This document shows positions 17,493 through 25,547 of a DNA stretch of 64,000 bases, one piece after another. Numbering within the stretch: the first letter of the stretch is position 1; the number at the start of each line of letters is the position of its first letter. This stretch comes from Nocardiopsis alba DSM 43377 (lineage in GTDB: Bacteria > Actinomycetota > Actinomycetes > Streptosporangiales > Streptosporangiaceae). The notes beneath the pieces were generated by a model that had not been told where the DNA came from, searched no databases, and saw only the letters and a list, made by a program, of their open reading frames with translations. The stretch is taken from NCBI RefSeq assembly GCF_000341225.1, contig NZ_ANAC01000001.1:294004-358003 (forward strand). The letters run 5' to 3'. Position numbers and translations under genes: made by a program.

Positions 17493-18902
17493 CGTCCCGA
17501 TGTCGATCCCGTGCTCCGGCTGGACCGGTCGGCCGCCGAGCCGCTCACCGCCCAACTGGCGTCGGGGCTGCGCGAGGCCATGGTCTCCGAGGCGTTGCGG
17601 CCGGGGGAACGTCTTCCCTCCAGCCGAGCGCTGGCCGCGCGTCTCGGGGTGAGCCGTACGGTCGTCACCGACGCCTACCAGCAGCTCTACGCGGAAGGGT
17701 GGCTGGAAGGACGTCATGGCTCGGGCACCTTCGTGGCCGAGCGGGAGCTCTCGAGCGCGCGGCACCGGCGCGACCTCGAACGTCGGGAGCGGGCGGCCCC
17801 GTCGAACGCGGAGGTCCGTGGACGGATCTCTCGTGAACAGGCCCGGAACGAGGGTCTGGTGGACCTGCGCGCCGGTGCCCCCTGGGTCCACGACCACGAT
17901 CGCGCCGCCCTGCGCCGGGCCTGGCGCCACGCGGCCGAACAGGTCCCTTCCGACGACCCCGATCCCCGTGGTCTGCCACGACTGCGCGAACTCCTGGCCG
18001 AACACCTGCGACGGTCCCGAGGGATCCACATCGGACCGGAGAACATCCTGGTCACCCGGGGTACCGGCAACGGCCTCGACCTGGTCGCGGCGCTTCTGGG
18101 GCCCGGCGTTCGAGCGGGGGTGGAGGAGCCCGGCTACGGGCGGGCCCGTTCCATCCTGGCCGCCCGTGGGGACCACGTCGTCCCCTGCCCGGTCGACGGT
18201 GACGGTATCCGCCCCGAGGAGCTCCCCGACGATCTCGGTCTCGTCTACACCACGCCCGCTCATCAGTACCCGCTCGGCGGTCGACTACCGGTTCCCCGCC
18301 GCGAACGCCTTCTGAACTGGGCCGAGCGCACCGGGGCGCTGGTGGTGGAGGACGACTACGACGCCGAGTTCCGCTACGACGTCGCCCCTCTACCCGCCCT
18401 GTACGGGCTCGATCCGGCACGGGTGGTCCTTCTCGGCACCTTGTCCAAGACCCTCGACCCGGACCTGGGCATCGGCTGGATCGTCGCCGAACCCGATCTG
18501 GCCGACCGGCTGGCCCGGACCCGGGCGGAGCTGTCCGACCGCACCAGCGGGCCCGTGCAGGTCGCCACGGCGTTCCTGCTGGAACGTGGGGACCTGGACC
18601 GACACCTGCGGCGGATGAGACGCGAGTACGCCCGCCGCAGAGCCCTGCTGGTGGAACACCTGGGCCCCCGGCCGGTCGGCGACACCGCGGGTCTGCACGT
18701 CCTGCTGCCGTTGCCGGAGGAGGCCGTGGCGCCGGTGGTCGCCGCCGCCGCGCGTGAGGGGGTCCTGGTCGAGGACACCTCCCGCTCCAGCCACGCGGAG
18801 CCGAGCGTGCACGGGCTGGTCATCGGCTACGGGACGGCCTCCTACACGGGTCTGCGCCGGGCCTGCGAGGTCCTGGCCCGCGCCGTGGAACGGTACGCCT
18901 AG
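17487..18902 (+). CDS. MocR/PdxR-family GntR regulator with aminotransferase-like domain
   Basis: About 471 residues. Residues about 10-80 form a GntR winged helix (LTAQLASGLREAMVSEALRPGERLPSSRALAARLGVSRTVVTDAY), and the rest is a fold-type I aminotransferase-like effector domain: LVTRGTGNGLDLVA, VEEPGYGRARSIL, YTTPAHQYPLGG, VVEDDYDAEFRYD and the PLP-lysine block GTLSKTLDPDLGIGW. Such proteins sense PLP or an amino acid and control B6 synthesis or GABA use. The TTG at 17487 follows GGAGG by 6 bases and is preferred; ATG 17454 would extend the protein by 11 residues. Regulates, by context, the divergent PNPOx-like gene and itself. Confidence 0.88.
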   Translation: MSRPDVDPVLRLDRSAAEPLTAQLASGLREAMVSEALRPGERLPSSRALAARLGVSRTVVTDAYQQLYAEGWLEGRHGSGTFVAERELSSARHRRDLERRERAAPSNAEVRGRISREQARNEGLVDLRAGAPWVHDHDRAALRRAWRHAAEQVPSDDPDPRGLPRLRELLAEHLRRSRGIHIGPENILVTRGTGNGLDLVAALLGPGVRAGVEEPGYGRARSILAARGDHVVPCPVDGDGIRPEELPDDLGLVYTTPAHQYPLGGRLPVPRRERLLNWAERTGALVVEDDYDAEFRYDVAPLPALYGLDPARVVLLGTLSKTLDPDLGIGWIVAEPDLADRLARTRAELSDRTSGPVQVATAFLLERGDLDRHLRRMRREYARRRALLVEHLGPRPVGDTAGLHVLLPLPEEAVAPVVAAAAREGVLVEDTSRSSHAEPSVHGLVIGYGTASYTGLRRACEVLARAVERYA

Positions 18903-18918
18903 AAGAGCGGACATGAGA

Positions 18919-18950
18919 GATCCCGGACGGTGGTGTCACCGTCCGGGATC
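18919..18950. terminator. Bidirectional terminator between pdxR-like gene and regX3
   Basis: A perfect 14-bp stem (GATCCCGGACGGTG at 18919-18932 with CACCGTCCGGGATC at 18937-18950) and a 4-base GTGT loop lie between two convergent genes. Confidence 0.85.
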
Positions 18951-19016
18951 GGGTCGGAAAGAGAGGAAGGACGGGGAGACGGCGGCACGGGAGACCCGAG
19001 GGCCCCGGGCCGGGGG

Positions 19017-19715
19017 TCACTCCGCTTCGACGGTGACCGGCTCGAACTTGTACCCCAGGCCGCGCACCGTCACGATGTAGCGCGGGTGGCTCGGGTCCTC
19101 CTCGATCTTGGCGCGCAGGCGCTTGACGTGCACGTCGAGGGTCTTGGTGTCCCCGACGTAGTCGGCGCCCCACACGCGGTCGATGAGCTGCATACGGGTG
19201 AGCACCCGGCCCGCGTTGCGGAGGAGCACCTCCAGCAGCTCGAACTCCTTCAGCGGGAGCTGTACGTTGTCGCCGCGCACCGTCACCACGTGCCGCTCCA
19301 CGTCCATACGGACGGGGCCGGCCTCCAGGGCGGCGGGAAGGACGACGTCGTCCTCGCCCCGACGACGCAGCACCGCGCGGATGCGCGCCACGAGCTCGCG
19401 GGAGGAGAACGGCTTGGTCACGTAGTCGTCGGCGCCCAGCTCCAGACCGACGACCTTGTCGATCTCGGAGTCCTTGGCGGTGAGCATGATGACGGGGACG
19501 TTGGACTTCTGCCGGAGGGTCCGGCAGACCTCCGTGCCGGAGAGCCCCGGCAGCATGAGGTCGAGCAGTACCAGGTCGGCCCCGGTCCGGTCGAAGGTCT
19601 CCAGGGCCACGGTGCCGGTGGGAGCCACCGCGACCTCGAAACCCTCCTTGCGCAGCATGTACGACAGGGCGTCGCTGTAGGACTCCTCGTCCTCTACTAC
19701 GAGTACGCGCGTCAC
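19017..19715 (-). CDS. regX3: OmpR-family response regulator RegX3
   Basis: A 232-residue two-component regulator. The receiver domain (VTRVLVVEDEESYSDAL) has the acidic pair near residues 9-10, the phosphoacceptor Asp52 in LVLLDLMLPG and Lys in YVTKPFSSREL; the C-terminal winged helix contains LPLKEFELLEVLLRNAGRVLTR and DVHVKRLRAKIEEDPSHPRYIVTVRGLGYKFEP. It is the partner of SenX3 and in actinomycetes activates phosphate-starvation genes. The GTG start overlaps the senX3 stop as GTGA, giving coupled translation. Its likely target, a PHO-box-like repeat, lies upstream between senX3 and phoU. Confidence 0.93.
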   Translation of the reverse strand: MTRVLVVEDEESYSDALSYMLRKEGFEVAVAPTGTVALETFDRTGADLVLLDLMLPGLSGTEVCRTLRQKSNVPVIMLTAKDSEIDKVVGLELGADDYVTKPFSSRELVARIRAVLRRRGEDDVVLPAALEAGPVRMDVERHVVTVRGDNVQLPLKEFELLEVLLRNAGRVLTRMQLIDRVWGADYVGDTKTLDVHVKRLRAKIEEDPSHPRYIVTVRGLGYKFEPVTVEAE

Positions 19716-20902
19716 TGTGCCGTCTCCTGGTGGTTGTCGTTCCGGGACACGTCGATCTCCCGGCTCTCGGGTCTGGGCAGACGTAGAGTGAACGTCGACC
19801 CCGACCCCTCCTTGCTCCACACGGTCACTTCTCCACGGTGGTGGGTCATGATGTGCTTGACGATCGCCAGGCCCAGCCCGGTACCACCGGTGGCCCGGCT
19901 TCGAGCGGCGTCCACACGGTAGAACCGCTCGAAGATCCTTTCCAGGTCCTGCTGGGGGATGCCGATGCCCTGGTCGGCGACGCTGATGTCGATGCTCGAC
20001 CGGGAGGTGCCCACGGACACCGCCACACGGGTGTTCTTCGGACTGTAGGCGACGGCGTTGGTGATGAGGTTGCGCAGGGCGGTGCCCAGCATCGCCTCGT
20101 CGCCGAGCACGGTCAGCCCCTCGGCGCCGCTGCCCACCAGTTCGATCCCCTTGGCGTCGGCCGGCATGCGCACCGCGTCGATCGCCTCTTCGACGACCGC
20201 CTCCAGGTCCACGGGCGCCGGTTCCGCGATGGGCTCGGCGCCCTGGATGCGGGAGAGCGTGATGAGGTCCTGGATGACCGCGGTCAACCGGGTGGCCTCG
20301 GTCTGCATACGCGCGGTGAACCGACGGACCGCCTCCGGGTCGTCGCTGGCGTCCTGCACGGTCTCCGCGAGCAGGGACAACGCCCCCACGGGGGTCTTCA
20401 ACTCGTGTGAGATGTTGGCCACGAAGTCGCGGCGGACCGCCTCGACCCTTCGGTGCTCCGTCTGGTCCTCGGCCAGGACCAGCACCAACCCGGTCCCGCC
20501 GAGTGGAGCGACCCTTACGGCGAAGGACGTGGCGTCGGGGCCGAACTTGCGGACGGCCACCTCGATGTCGGTCTCGCGGATGACCCCGTCCCGCCGGACC
20601 TTGCGGGCCAGCGAGAGGAGTTCGCCGATGACCAGCTCCTCACCGCGTACGAGCCCGAAGGCCCGCGCGGCCGAGGAGGCGCGCAACACCTTGTCGCCGG
20701 AGTCCAGGACCACGGCGGAGGAGGGAAGCGCTGAGAGCACCTCGGCGATACCGGGCGGGAGCGCGCCCCCCTCCTGGGAGGGGCTCGGCTCCAGGCGTCC
20801 GGATCGCGTACGGAAGAGCGGACCGGCGACCGCGGCACCGATGACGATGCCCAGGACGAGTCCGATGATGCCGGTCACGGCGGCGAGAAGTTCCCCTTGC
20901 AC
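19712..20902 (-). CDS. senX3: Sensor histidine kinase SenX3
   Basis: 396 residues. One N-terminal membrane segment (VTGIIGLVLGIVIGAAVAG) rather than the two-helix sensor of many kinases, then a PAS-like region (PSSAVVLDSGDKVLRASSAARAFGL), the dimerisation box ISHELKTPVGAL with His166, and an ATP-binding domain with NLITNAVAYSPKNT (N box), VADQGIGIPQQDLERIFERFYR (G1/F boxes) and GTGLGLAIVKHIM (G2). SenX3 phosphorylates RegX3 and responds to phosphate through PhoU, encoded divergently next door. Architecture and length match mycobacterial SenX3. Confidence 0.93.
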   Translation of the reverse strand: MQGELLAAVTGIIGLVLGIVIGAAVAGPLFRTRSGRLEPSPSQEGGALPPGIAEVLSALPSSAVVLDSGDKVLRASSAARAFGLVRGEELVIGELLSLARKVRRDGVIRETDIEVAVRKFGPDATSFAVRVAPLGGTGLVLVLAEDQTEHRRVEAVRRDFVANISHELKTPVGALSLLAETVQDASDDPEAVRRFTARMQTEATRLTAVIQDLITLSRIQGAEPIAEPAPVDLEAVVEEAIDAVRMPADAKGIELVGSGAEGLTVLGDEAMLGTALRNLITNAVAYSPKNTRVAVSVGTSRSSIDISVADQGIGIPQQDLERIFERFYRVDAARSRATGGTGLGLAIVKHIMTHHRGEVTVWSKEGSGSTFTLRLPRPESREIDVSRNDNHQETAQ

Positions 20903-20963
20903 GATTCGATCGTAAACGTGCCGACTGGGGCTTTACCCGGTCAGGGCATGTGACACAACCGAG

Positions 20964-20992
20964 GTTCTTCCATCGTTCACCGATTCTTGGCC
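20964..20992. promoter_or_regulatory. PHO-box-like direct repeats between senX3 and phoU
   Basis: Three heptamers at 11-base spacing, GTTCTTC (20964), GTTCACC (20975) and CTTGGCC (20986), match the GTTCACC direct-repeat design of actinomycete PHO boxes. The site lies in the 124-base divergent region between senX3-regX3 and phoU, where RegX3/PhoP control is expected. Confidence 0.6.
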
Positions 20993-21026
20993 GATCCTTC
21001 AGATCGGCACTGCGAACATGGGGGAC

Positions 21027-21689
21027 ATGCGCGATACGTACCATGAGGACCTCGACAGCCTGGGCGAACGCCTCGTCGAGATGACCAGGCTCGCCAGGCA
21101 CGCCATCGCGCGTGCCACGACCGCCCTGCTGGACAGCGATCTGACGGCGGCGCAGGAGGTGATCTCCGGTGACGAGGCGATCAACCGCCTGGACCAGGAG
21201 ATCGAGGACACCGCCTTCAGTCTGATGGCCCGACAGCAGCCGGTCGCCTCCGACCTGCGCACGATCATCACGGCCCTCTACATGCGCGGTGACCTGGAGC
21301 GGATGGGGGACCACGCGGTCCACCTCGCCAAGATCGCCCGGCGCCGTCACCCCGACTCGGCCATCCCCAAGCCGGTCCGTTCGATCGTCCTGGAGATGGG
21401 ACACCAGGCGGAGCTGCTCGTCACCAAGGCCGGCGAGGTCATCACCGAGAAGGACCCCGACACCGCCCTCGAACTCGACAAGGACGACGACCGGATGGAC
21501 CGGTTGCGTCGCAAGTTGTTGCAGCGCATCCTCGCCCCGGAGTGGGAGTACGGGGTGGAGGCGACCATGGACGTCACCCTCGTCGGTCGGTTCTACGAAC
21601 GCTTCGGTGACCACGCCGTGCACGTGGCCGACAACCTGGTCTACATGGTGACCGGAGAGAAACGCGAAGATTACGAACCCGAGGCCTGA
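21027..21689 (+). CDS. phoU: Phosphate signalling accessory protein PhoU
   Basis: A 220-residue all-helical protein made of two three-helix repeats: MRDTYHEDLDSLGERLVEMTRLARHAIARATTALLD begins repeat one, and repeat two begins near SIVLEMGHQAELLVTKAGEV. The DRMGDHAVHLAKIARR-like block (ERMGDHAVHLAKIARRR) and the C-terminal ERFGDHAVHVADNLVYMVTGE carry the metal-binding residues of the family. PhoU relays the state of the Pst transporter to SenX3 and keeps the regulon off when phosphate is plentiful. ATG 21027 starts the canonical MRDTYHE; ATG 21018 would add three residues. Confidence 0.93.
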   Translation: MRDTYHEDLDSLGERLVEMTRLARHAIARATTALLDSDLTAAQEVISGDEAINRLDQEIEDTAFSLMARQQPVASDLRTIITALYMRGDLERMGDHAVHLAKIARRRHPDSAIPKPVRSIVLEMGHQAELLVTKAGEVITEKDPDTALELDKDDDRMDRLRRKLLQRILAPEWEYGVEATMDVTLVGRFYERFGDHAVHVADNLVYMVTGEKREDYEPEA

Positions 21690-21705
21690 CCGCGGGTGCG
21701 TCGAT

Positions 21706-21735
21706 GGGCCCTGGGACCTTCGGGTTCCGGGGCCC
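21706..21735 (+). terminator. Hairpin after phoU
   Basis: Just after the phoU stop, GGGCCCTGGGACC (from 21706) can pair with GGTTCCGGGGCCC (to 21735) with a 3- to 4-base loop and one or two mismatches. Confidence 0.5.
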
Positions 21736-22125
21736 TCGGTGTTCTCGGAGCGGCCCGGGAGGGCGGATCGACGAGGGCGTGGTGGGGGTGTGGGGCGCGG
21801 TGGGACACGCCCGGGAGATCCGGCCGGGTCAATGGAGGGTCACCCCCGTCCGAAATCGTGACGTAGATCGCGATGGGGCCTCGCGGAGGGTGTCCGGAGG
21901 GAGGGCGAACCCTATCCGAAGACTATCTCCGCTTCGTCACGATCCGGCTGAACAGAGGGGGTTCCGGCCCTCTCGGAAGTGCTCTGACCAGGTCTCGGAG
22001 ACTCCTCGGGTACACTTTGTCAAGCCCTGAAAAGTGTGGCTTGACCTGCATGTTCGCAAAGCTAATAGGTACGTTAAGTCACAGATTCATGGTATCCTTG
22101 TGGTAGCGGAAGGGGTACCTGTCAC
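21736..22125 (+). promoter_or_regulatory. carD upstream region with a candidate promoter
   Basis: This 390-base gap has no convincing gene. Its right half is clearly less GC-rich than the surroundings. TTGACC at 22041-22046 and TAATAG at 22063-22068, 16 bases apart, form a plausible sigma-A-type promoter about 60 bases before carD. A ribosome-binding-like GGAAGGGG lies before the start codon. Short frames in the left half have no ribosome-binding site and were not called. Confidence 0.45.
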
Positions 22126-22608
22126 ATGGCTTTCAAGGTCGGCGACACTGTTGTCTACCCCCATCATGGGGCTGCTCGTATTGAAGCGATCGAGACTCGC
22201 GCCATTAAGGGCGAGGAGAAGACCTATCTCGTTCTGAGGGTTGACAAAGGCGATCTGACGGTGCGCGTGCCGGCCGCGAACGCCGAGGAGGTCGGCGTTC
22301 GTGACGTGGTGGGGCAGGAAGGCCTGGACAAGGTCTTCGAGGTGCTGCGCGCGCCGCACACCGAAGAGCCCACCAACTGGTCCAGGCGTTACAAGGCGAA
22401 CCTGGAGAAGCTGGCATCGGGCGACGTCAACAAGGTCGCCGAGGTGGTTCGCGACCTGTGGCGCCGGGACAAGGAGCGCGGTCTGTCCGCCGGCGAGAAG
22501 CGGATGCTCGCCAAGGCGCGGCAGATTCTCGTCAGCGAACTCGCGCTCGCGGAAAAGACCAACGAGGACAAGGCGGAAGCCCTCCTCGACGAGGTTCTGA
22601 CGAACTGA
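22126..22608 (+). CDS. carD: RNA polymerase-binding transcription factor CarD
   Basis: A 160-residue global regulator that binds the RNA polymerase beta subunit and stabilises open complexes at rRNA and other promoters. The N-terminal Tudor-like RNAP-interaction domain starts [20 protein letters not shown] and includes [18 protein letters not shown]; the C-terminal helical DNA-binding domain has [47 protein letters not shown] and the basic/hydrophobic patch with the minor-groove Trp. Length equals mycobacterial CarD. ispF follows after 22 bases. Confidence 0.96.
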   Translation: MAFKVGDTVVYPHHGAARIEAIETRAIKGEEKTYLVLRVDKGDLTVRVPAANAEEVGVRDVVGQEGLDKVFEVLRAPHTEEPTNWSRRYKANLEKLASGDVNKVAEVVRDLWRRDKERGLSAGEKRMLAKARQILVSELALAEKTNEDKAEALLDEVLTN

Positions 22609-22630
22609 TACTCGCGGAATCACGTAATTC

Positions 22631-23110
22631 ATGACGAAAATGCCTCGGGTGGGCGTCGGAACGGACGTCCACCCGTTTTCTCCTGGAAGAACACTTTTTC
22701 TCGCCGGTCTGGAATGGCCGGGAGAAGACGGTGTCAGCGGCCATTCCGATGGTGATGTCGCGGCCCACGCGGCCTGTGACGCTTTGCTGTCCGCGTGCGG
22801 CCTCGGAGACCTCGGGACCAACTTCGGCACCTCCGATCCCCGGTGGAAGGGCGCCTCGGGCGCGGCCCTGCTCACCGAGACCGTCGCGCGTGTGCACGCG
22901 GCCGGTTTCGAGATCGGCAACGTGGCCGTGCAGATCATCAGTAATCGTCCCCGGTTCACGCCCAGGCGTGACGAGGCGGAGAAGACGCTCTCCGAGGTCG
23001 TGGGGGCTCCCGTGAGCATCTCCGCGACCACCACCGACGGTCTGGGCCTCACCGGCCGCGGCGAGGGCATCGCGGCGGTCGCGACCGCCCTCTGCGCGCC
23101 CAGGGACTGA
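22631..23110 (+). CDS. ispF: 2-C-methyl-D-erythritol 2,4-cyclodiphosphate synthase
   Basis: A 159-residue MEP-pathway enzyme that cyclises 4-diphosphocytidyl-2-C-methylerythritol 2-phosphate with loss of CMP. Signature residues are visible: [11 protein letters not shown] (metal Asp and His), [18 protein letters not shown], the NFGTSDP loop and the C-terminal [18 protein letters not shown]. It is a trimer with zinc at the subunit boundary. It lies 22 bases after carD, and the ispD gene that normally sits between carD and ispF in actinomycetes is absent. A strong terminator follows. Confidence 0.96.
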   Translation: MTKMPRVGVGTDVHPFSPGRTLFLAGLEWPGEDGVSGHSDGDVAAHAACDALLSACGLGDLGTNFGTSDPRWKGASGAALLTETVARVHAAGFEIGNVAVQIISNRPRFTPRRDEAEKTLSEVVGAPVSISATTTDGLGLTGRGEGIAAVATALCAPRD

Positions 23111-23124
23111 CCGGACGATCGTCT

Positions 23125-23163
23125 CCGATGGGGGCCGTGCCCACCCGGCACGGCCCCCATCGG
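23125..23163 (+). terminator. Strong terminator after ispF
   Basis: A perfect 17-bp stem (23125-23141 with 23147-23163, core GGGGGCCGTGCC/GGCACGGCCCCC) closed by a 5-base loop, 15 bases after the ispF stop. Among the strongest hairpins in the window. Confidence 0.9.
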
Positions 23164-23406
23164 TGTGTCCGGACCCGGTATCCGGTCCACGGCCTGAGAG
23201 TCCCCGCCTACGCCCGAAACCCCTGGCCGCGTGGGGTGGGGCTCTGAGGTCGGGGCGCTCGTGCACAGGCTGTGGACGAGGTGAGGGGATCGCCGTCGCG
23301 CCGGCCCGCCGCGAGGGCCACGAGGTGTTCCCCCTTCGGGTCGCGGGGGGAGCGGACACACGTCGGCCCCGGCGCCCTGTGGCGGGCTCCGGGGCCGAAG
23401 AGGCGA

Positions 23407-25254
23407 TCAGTGGTCCTCGGGCGGCAACGGCTCACTGCGCACCCGTCGGGACGGGGGACCCGAGGCGAAGTCCGGCATGGGCGGCCGCGGCGGTTTGAGC
23501 ACCATGGGTCGCTTACGGACCGGCACGGCGGGCTCGGAGGCGGTTCTCGGGGCGGGTCGGGGCTCCGGCTCCGGAGCGGGGGGTTCTTCCCGCTCGGGCT
23601 CGGGTTCCCGAGCCCGCTCCGCCGGTTCGGCTTCGGCGGGCCCGCTCGATGTCTCCGAGGTCCGCTCCGGCTCCGGGTCCTCCTCCGGCTCCGGCCGCTT
23701 GGCCCCGAGGCGGAAGGCGGCGCGCACCGTGGGACCGGTGTCGTGGTCCAGGGTGAGAGGGACGTTCGGGTCCTCGACCCGTCCCAGGGGCTCGACCGGT
23801 GGAACGACGTCGTCGTCCTCCGTGGCGGAGGAGCCGTCCTCGGGCGGCGTCCAGACCGGAGGGACGTAGTCGGCCAGGATCGACCCCGGTCCTTCGGCGG
23901 ACGGGGGCTCCCACAGCGGCTCGTCGTCCTCGGGGTCGGCCGCGTCCGAGGGCGTGACCGACTCGACCTCGTCCGTCGACTCCGGACGCTCCTCGACCTC
24001 GGAACCCTCCTCCGCGACGGGGGCCTCCCACTCGGCGGGCTCCGGTTCGGCCGCCACCGGCGCGAGCGGAGGCGCCTCGGCCTCGTCCGAGACGGGGTCG
24101 CCGACCTCGGGTTCGTGGGCGAACCCCTCGTCGAGACGGTCGTCGAACACCGGGACGTCCCGGTCGTCCTCGACCCGTTCCTCCGGTTCGGGCTCGGCCG
24201 CCGCGCGGGGCGCGGGCACGCTCTCGTTCCCGATCGGTTCCGGAGGGGGAGCGGCGGCCCCCGGCACGACCGGAGGCTCCTCGGCGGCCCGCTTGATCGG
24301 GTTGTCGCCCGTGCGGGAGCGGCGGGGCAGGGGGACCATGGGTGCGCCGGCCCGTTCCTCGTCCTCAGCGGGAGCGGTCTTCTCGACCGGGGCCTCGGCC
24401 CGGACCGGGGCGAGGGGCTCGGTGTCGGCGACGGTCTCGGCCGGTCGCTCGTCCTCGGCGGGCTCCGGGGCCGGGATCGGCTCGGTGGGAGCCTCGGAGT
24501 CGACGCTCTCGGACGTGTCCGGCTCGCGCTCCTCCGGCACGTCCTTCCGAGCGGGCTCGGTGGACTCGATCACGGGCGGAGGCGAGATCCGCGAGCGGCC
24601 CTCCTCGTCGGACCCGGCGGTCGTCGGCGCGGGTTCGTCCCGTTCCGGTTCCCGCCCCAGGTCCAGCAGCCGGGTCTTGAGGGGCGGGGCCTTCCTCGCG
24701 GGCTCCGGCCTGGAGGTACCGCGCACGACCGTGGCGCGGTCGTCCGAGGGGACCGGGCGGGGTCGGGAGCGGCGGTTCCGCCGTCGGATGTGGGCGCGGA
24801 CGGCGAGCCACAGCAGGAACGCCACCAACAGCGCGGCCAACGGGGCCACGGCCACCACCACGCGGAGCGCGCCGGGCGAGTTCTCGGCGATGGTGTCGAC
24901 GCGTCCCGTGTTGTTGAGGATCATCGGCACGGCGGCGGCCAGCATCAGCGCGGGGATCACGCCGAGGTCGACCCACAGGCGTTCCCGTGGCGGTGCCGTG
25001 CGCAGCACGTAGCTCACCCAGAAGGCCATGAGGACCAGCAGGGTGAAGGTCACCGGGAACACGTGGGCCAGCGGGCTGTCCTCGTGCACGATCACGGCGA
25101 ACGCGTAGATGCCTTGGTAGGCGAGGATGAGGGCGCACAGGGCGATGACACTGACGAACAGCGCGCCACCGACGAGAGCACCGGCTCCCGTGCCGCGACC
25201 CGCACTCCGACCGTTACGTGTCCCTGTCTCGGGGGCGTTGTTGTAAGGGGCCAT
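23407..25254 (-). CDS. Membrane protein with a long Pro/Glu-rich cytoplasmic tail
   Basis: About 615 residues, function unknown. Residues about 25-160 contain four or five hydrophobic segments (GALVGGALFVSVIALCALILAYQGIYAFAV begins the first). A basic stop-transfer stretch (RAHIRRRNRRSRPRPVPS) follows, then about 430 residues of low-complexity sequence dominated by Glu, Pro, Ala and Asp with many short PEPE/EPAE-type repeats, ending in a short basic tail. The tail is predicted to be disordered and highly acidic. ATG 25254 is preferred over GTG 25260; neither has a clear ribosome-binding site. Antisense frames across this region are compositional shadows. A role as an envelope or cytoskeletal scaffold would be a guess. 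Confidence 0.75.
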   Translation of the reverse strand: MAPYNNAPETGTRNGRSAGRGTGAGALVGGALFVSVIALCALILAYQGIYAFAVIVHEDSPLAHVFPVTFTLLVLMAFWVSYVLRTAPPRERLWVDLGVIPALMLAAAVPMILNNTGRVDTIAENSPGALRVVVAVAPLAALLVAFLLWLAVRAHIRRRNRRSRPRPVPSDDRATVVRGTSRPEPARKAPPLKTRLLDLGREPERDEPAPTTAGSDEEGRSRISPPPVIESTEPARKDVPEEREPDTSESVDSEAPTEPIPAPEPAEDERPAETVADTEPLAPVRAEAPVEKTAPAEDEERAGAPMVPLPRRSRTGDNPIKRAAEEPPVVPGAAAPPPEPIGNESVPAPRAAAEPEPEERVEDDRDVPVFDDRLDEGFAHEPEVGDPVSDEAEAPPLAPVAAEPEPAEWEAPVAEEGSEVEERPESTDEVESVTPSDAADPEDDEPLWEPPSAEGPGSILADYVPPVWTPPEDGSSATEDDDVVPPVEPLGRVEDPNVPLTLDHDTGPTVRAAFRLGAKRPEPEEDPEPERTSETSSGPAEAEPAERAREPEPEREEPPAPEPEPRPAPRTASEPAVPVRKRPMVLKPPRPPMPDFASGPPSRRVRSEPLPPEDH

Positions 25255-25534
25255 CGTCACCGCAGCGTAGTCCAGGCGGTGGCACTAACACGAGATTCCG
25301 GCCGATTCCGGCTGCTTCCCGACCTCCGGAAGGAGGGGTGTTCTGTCCTGTTATGGAGTCATTGGCAGTGGGTGGTGAGTCGAGTCGAGGGGAAGTCGCC
25401 TTGGACGCGGGTGGCATCTCACATCCGAGCGGGCCGGATACGGTTCGGCATATATGGGGGCTCGGGGCTGTCCAGAGCGGATCGGGGTCGATCGGTGTTC
25501 CAGGTTTGTGACGCGCTCGTGAGGGGAAAGCGGT

Positions 25535-25540
25535 TAGTCT
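25535..25540 (+). promoter_or_regulatory. Possible -10 element of a leaderless cysS transcript
   Basis: TAGTCT lies 7 bases before the cysS GTG and no ribosome-binding site is visible. This TANNNT-to-start spacing is typical of leaderless actinomycete mRNAs, but no matching -35 is clear. Confidence 0.35.
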
Positions 25541-25547
25541 TGACAGC

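Noticed and set aside
22087..23361. Minus-strand 424-codon frame across carD and ispF
   Set aside because: It covers two highly conserved genes on the other strand and has no recognisable domain.
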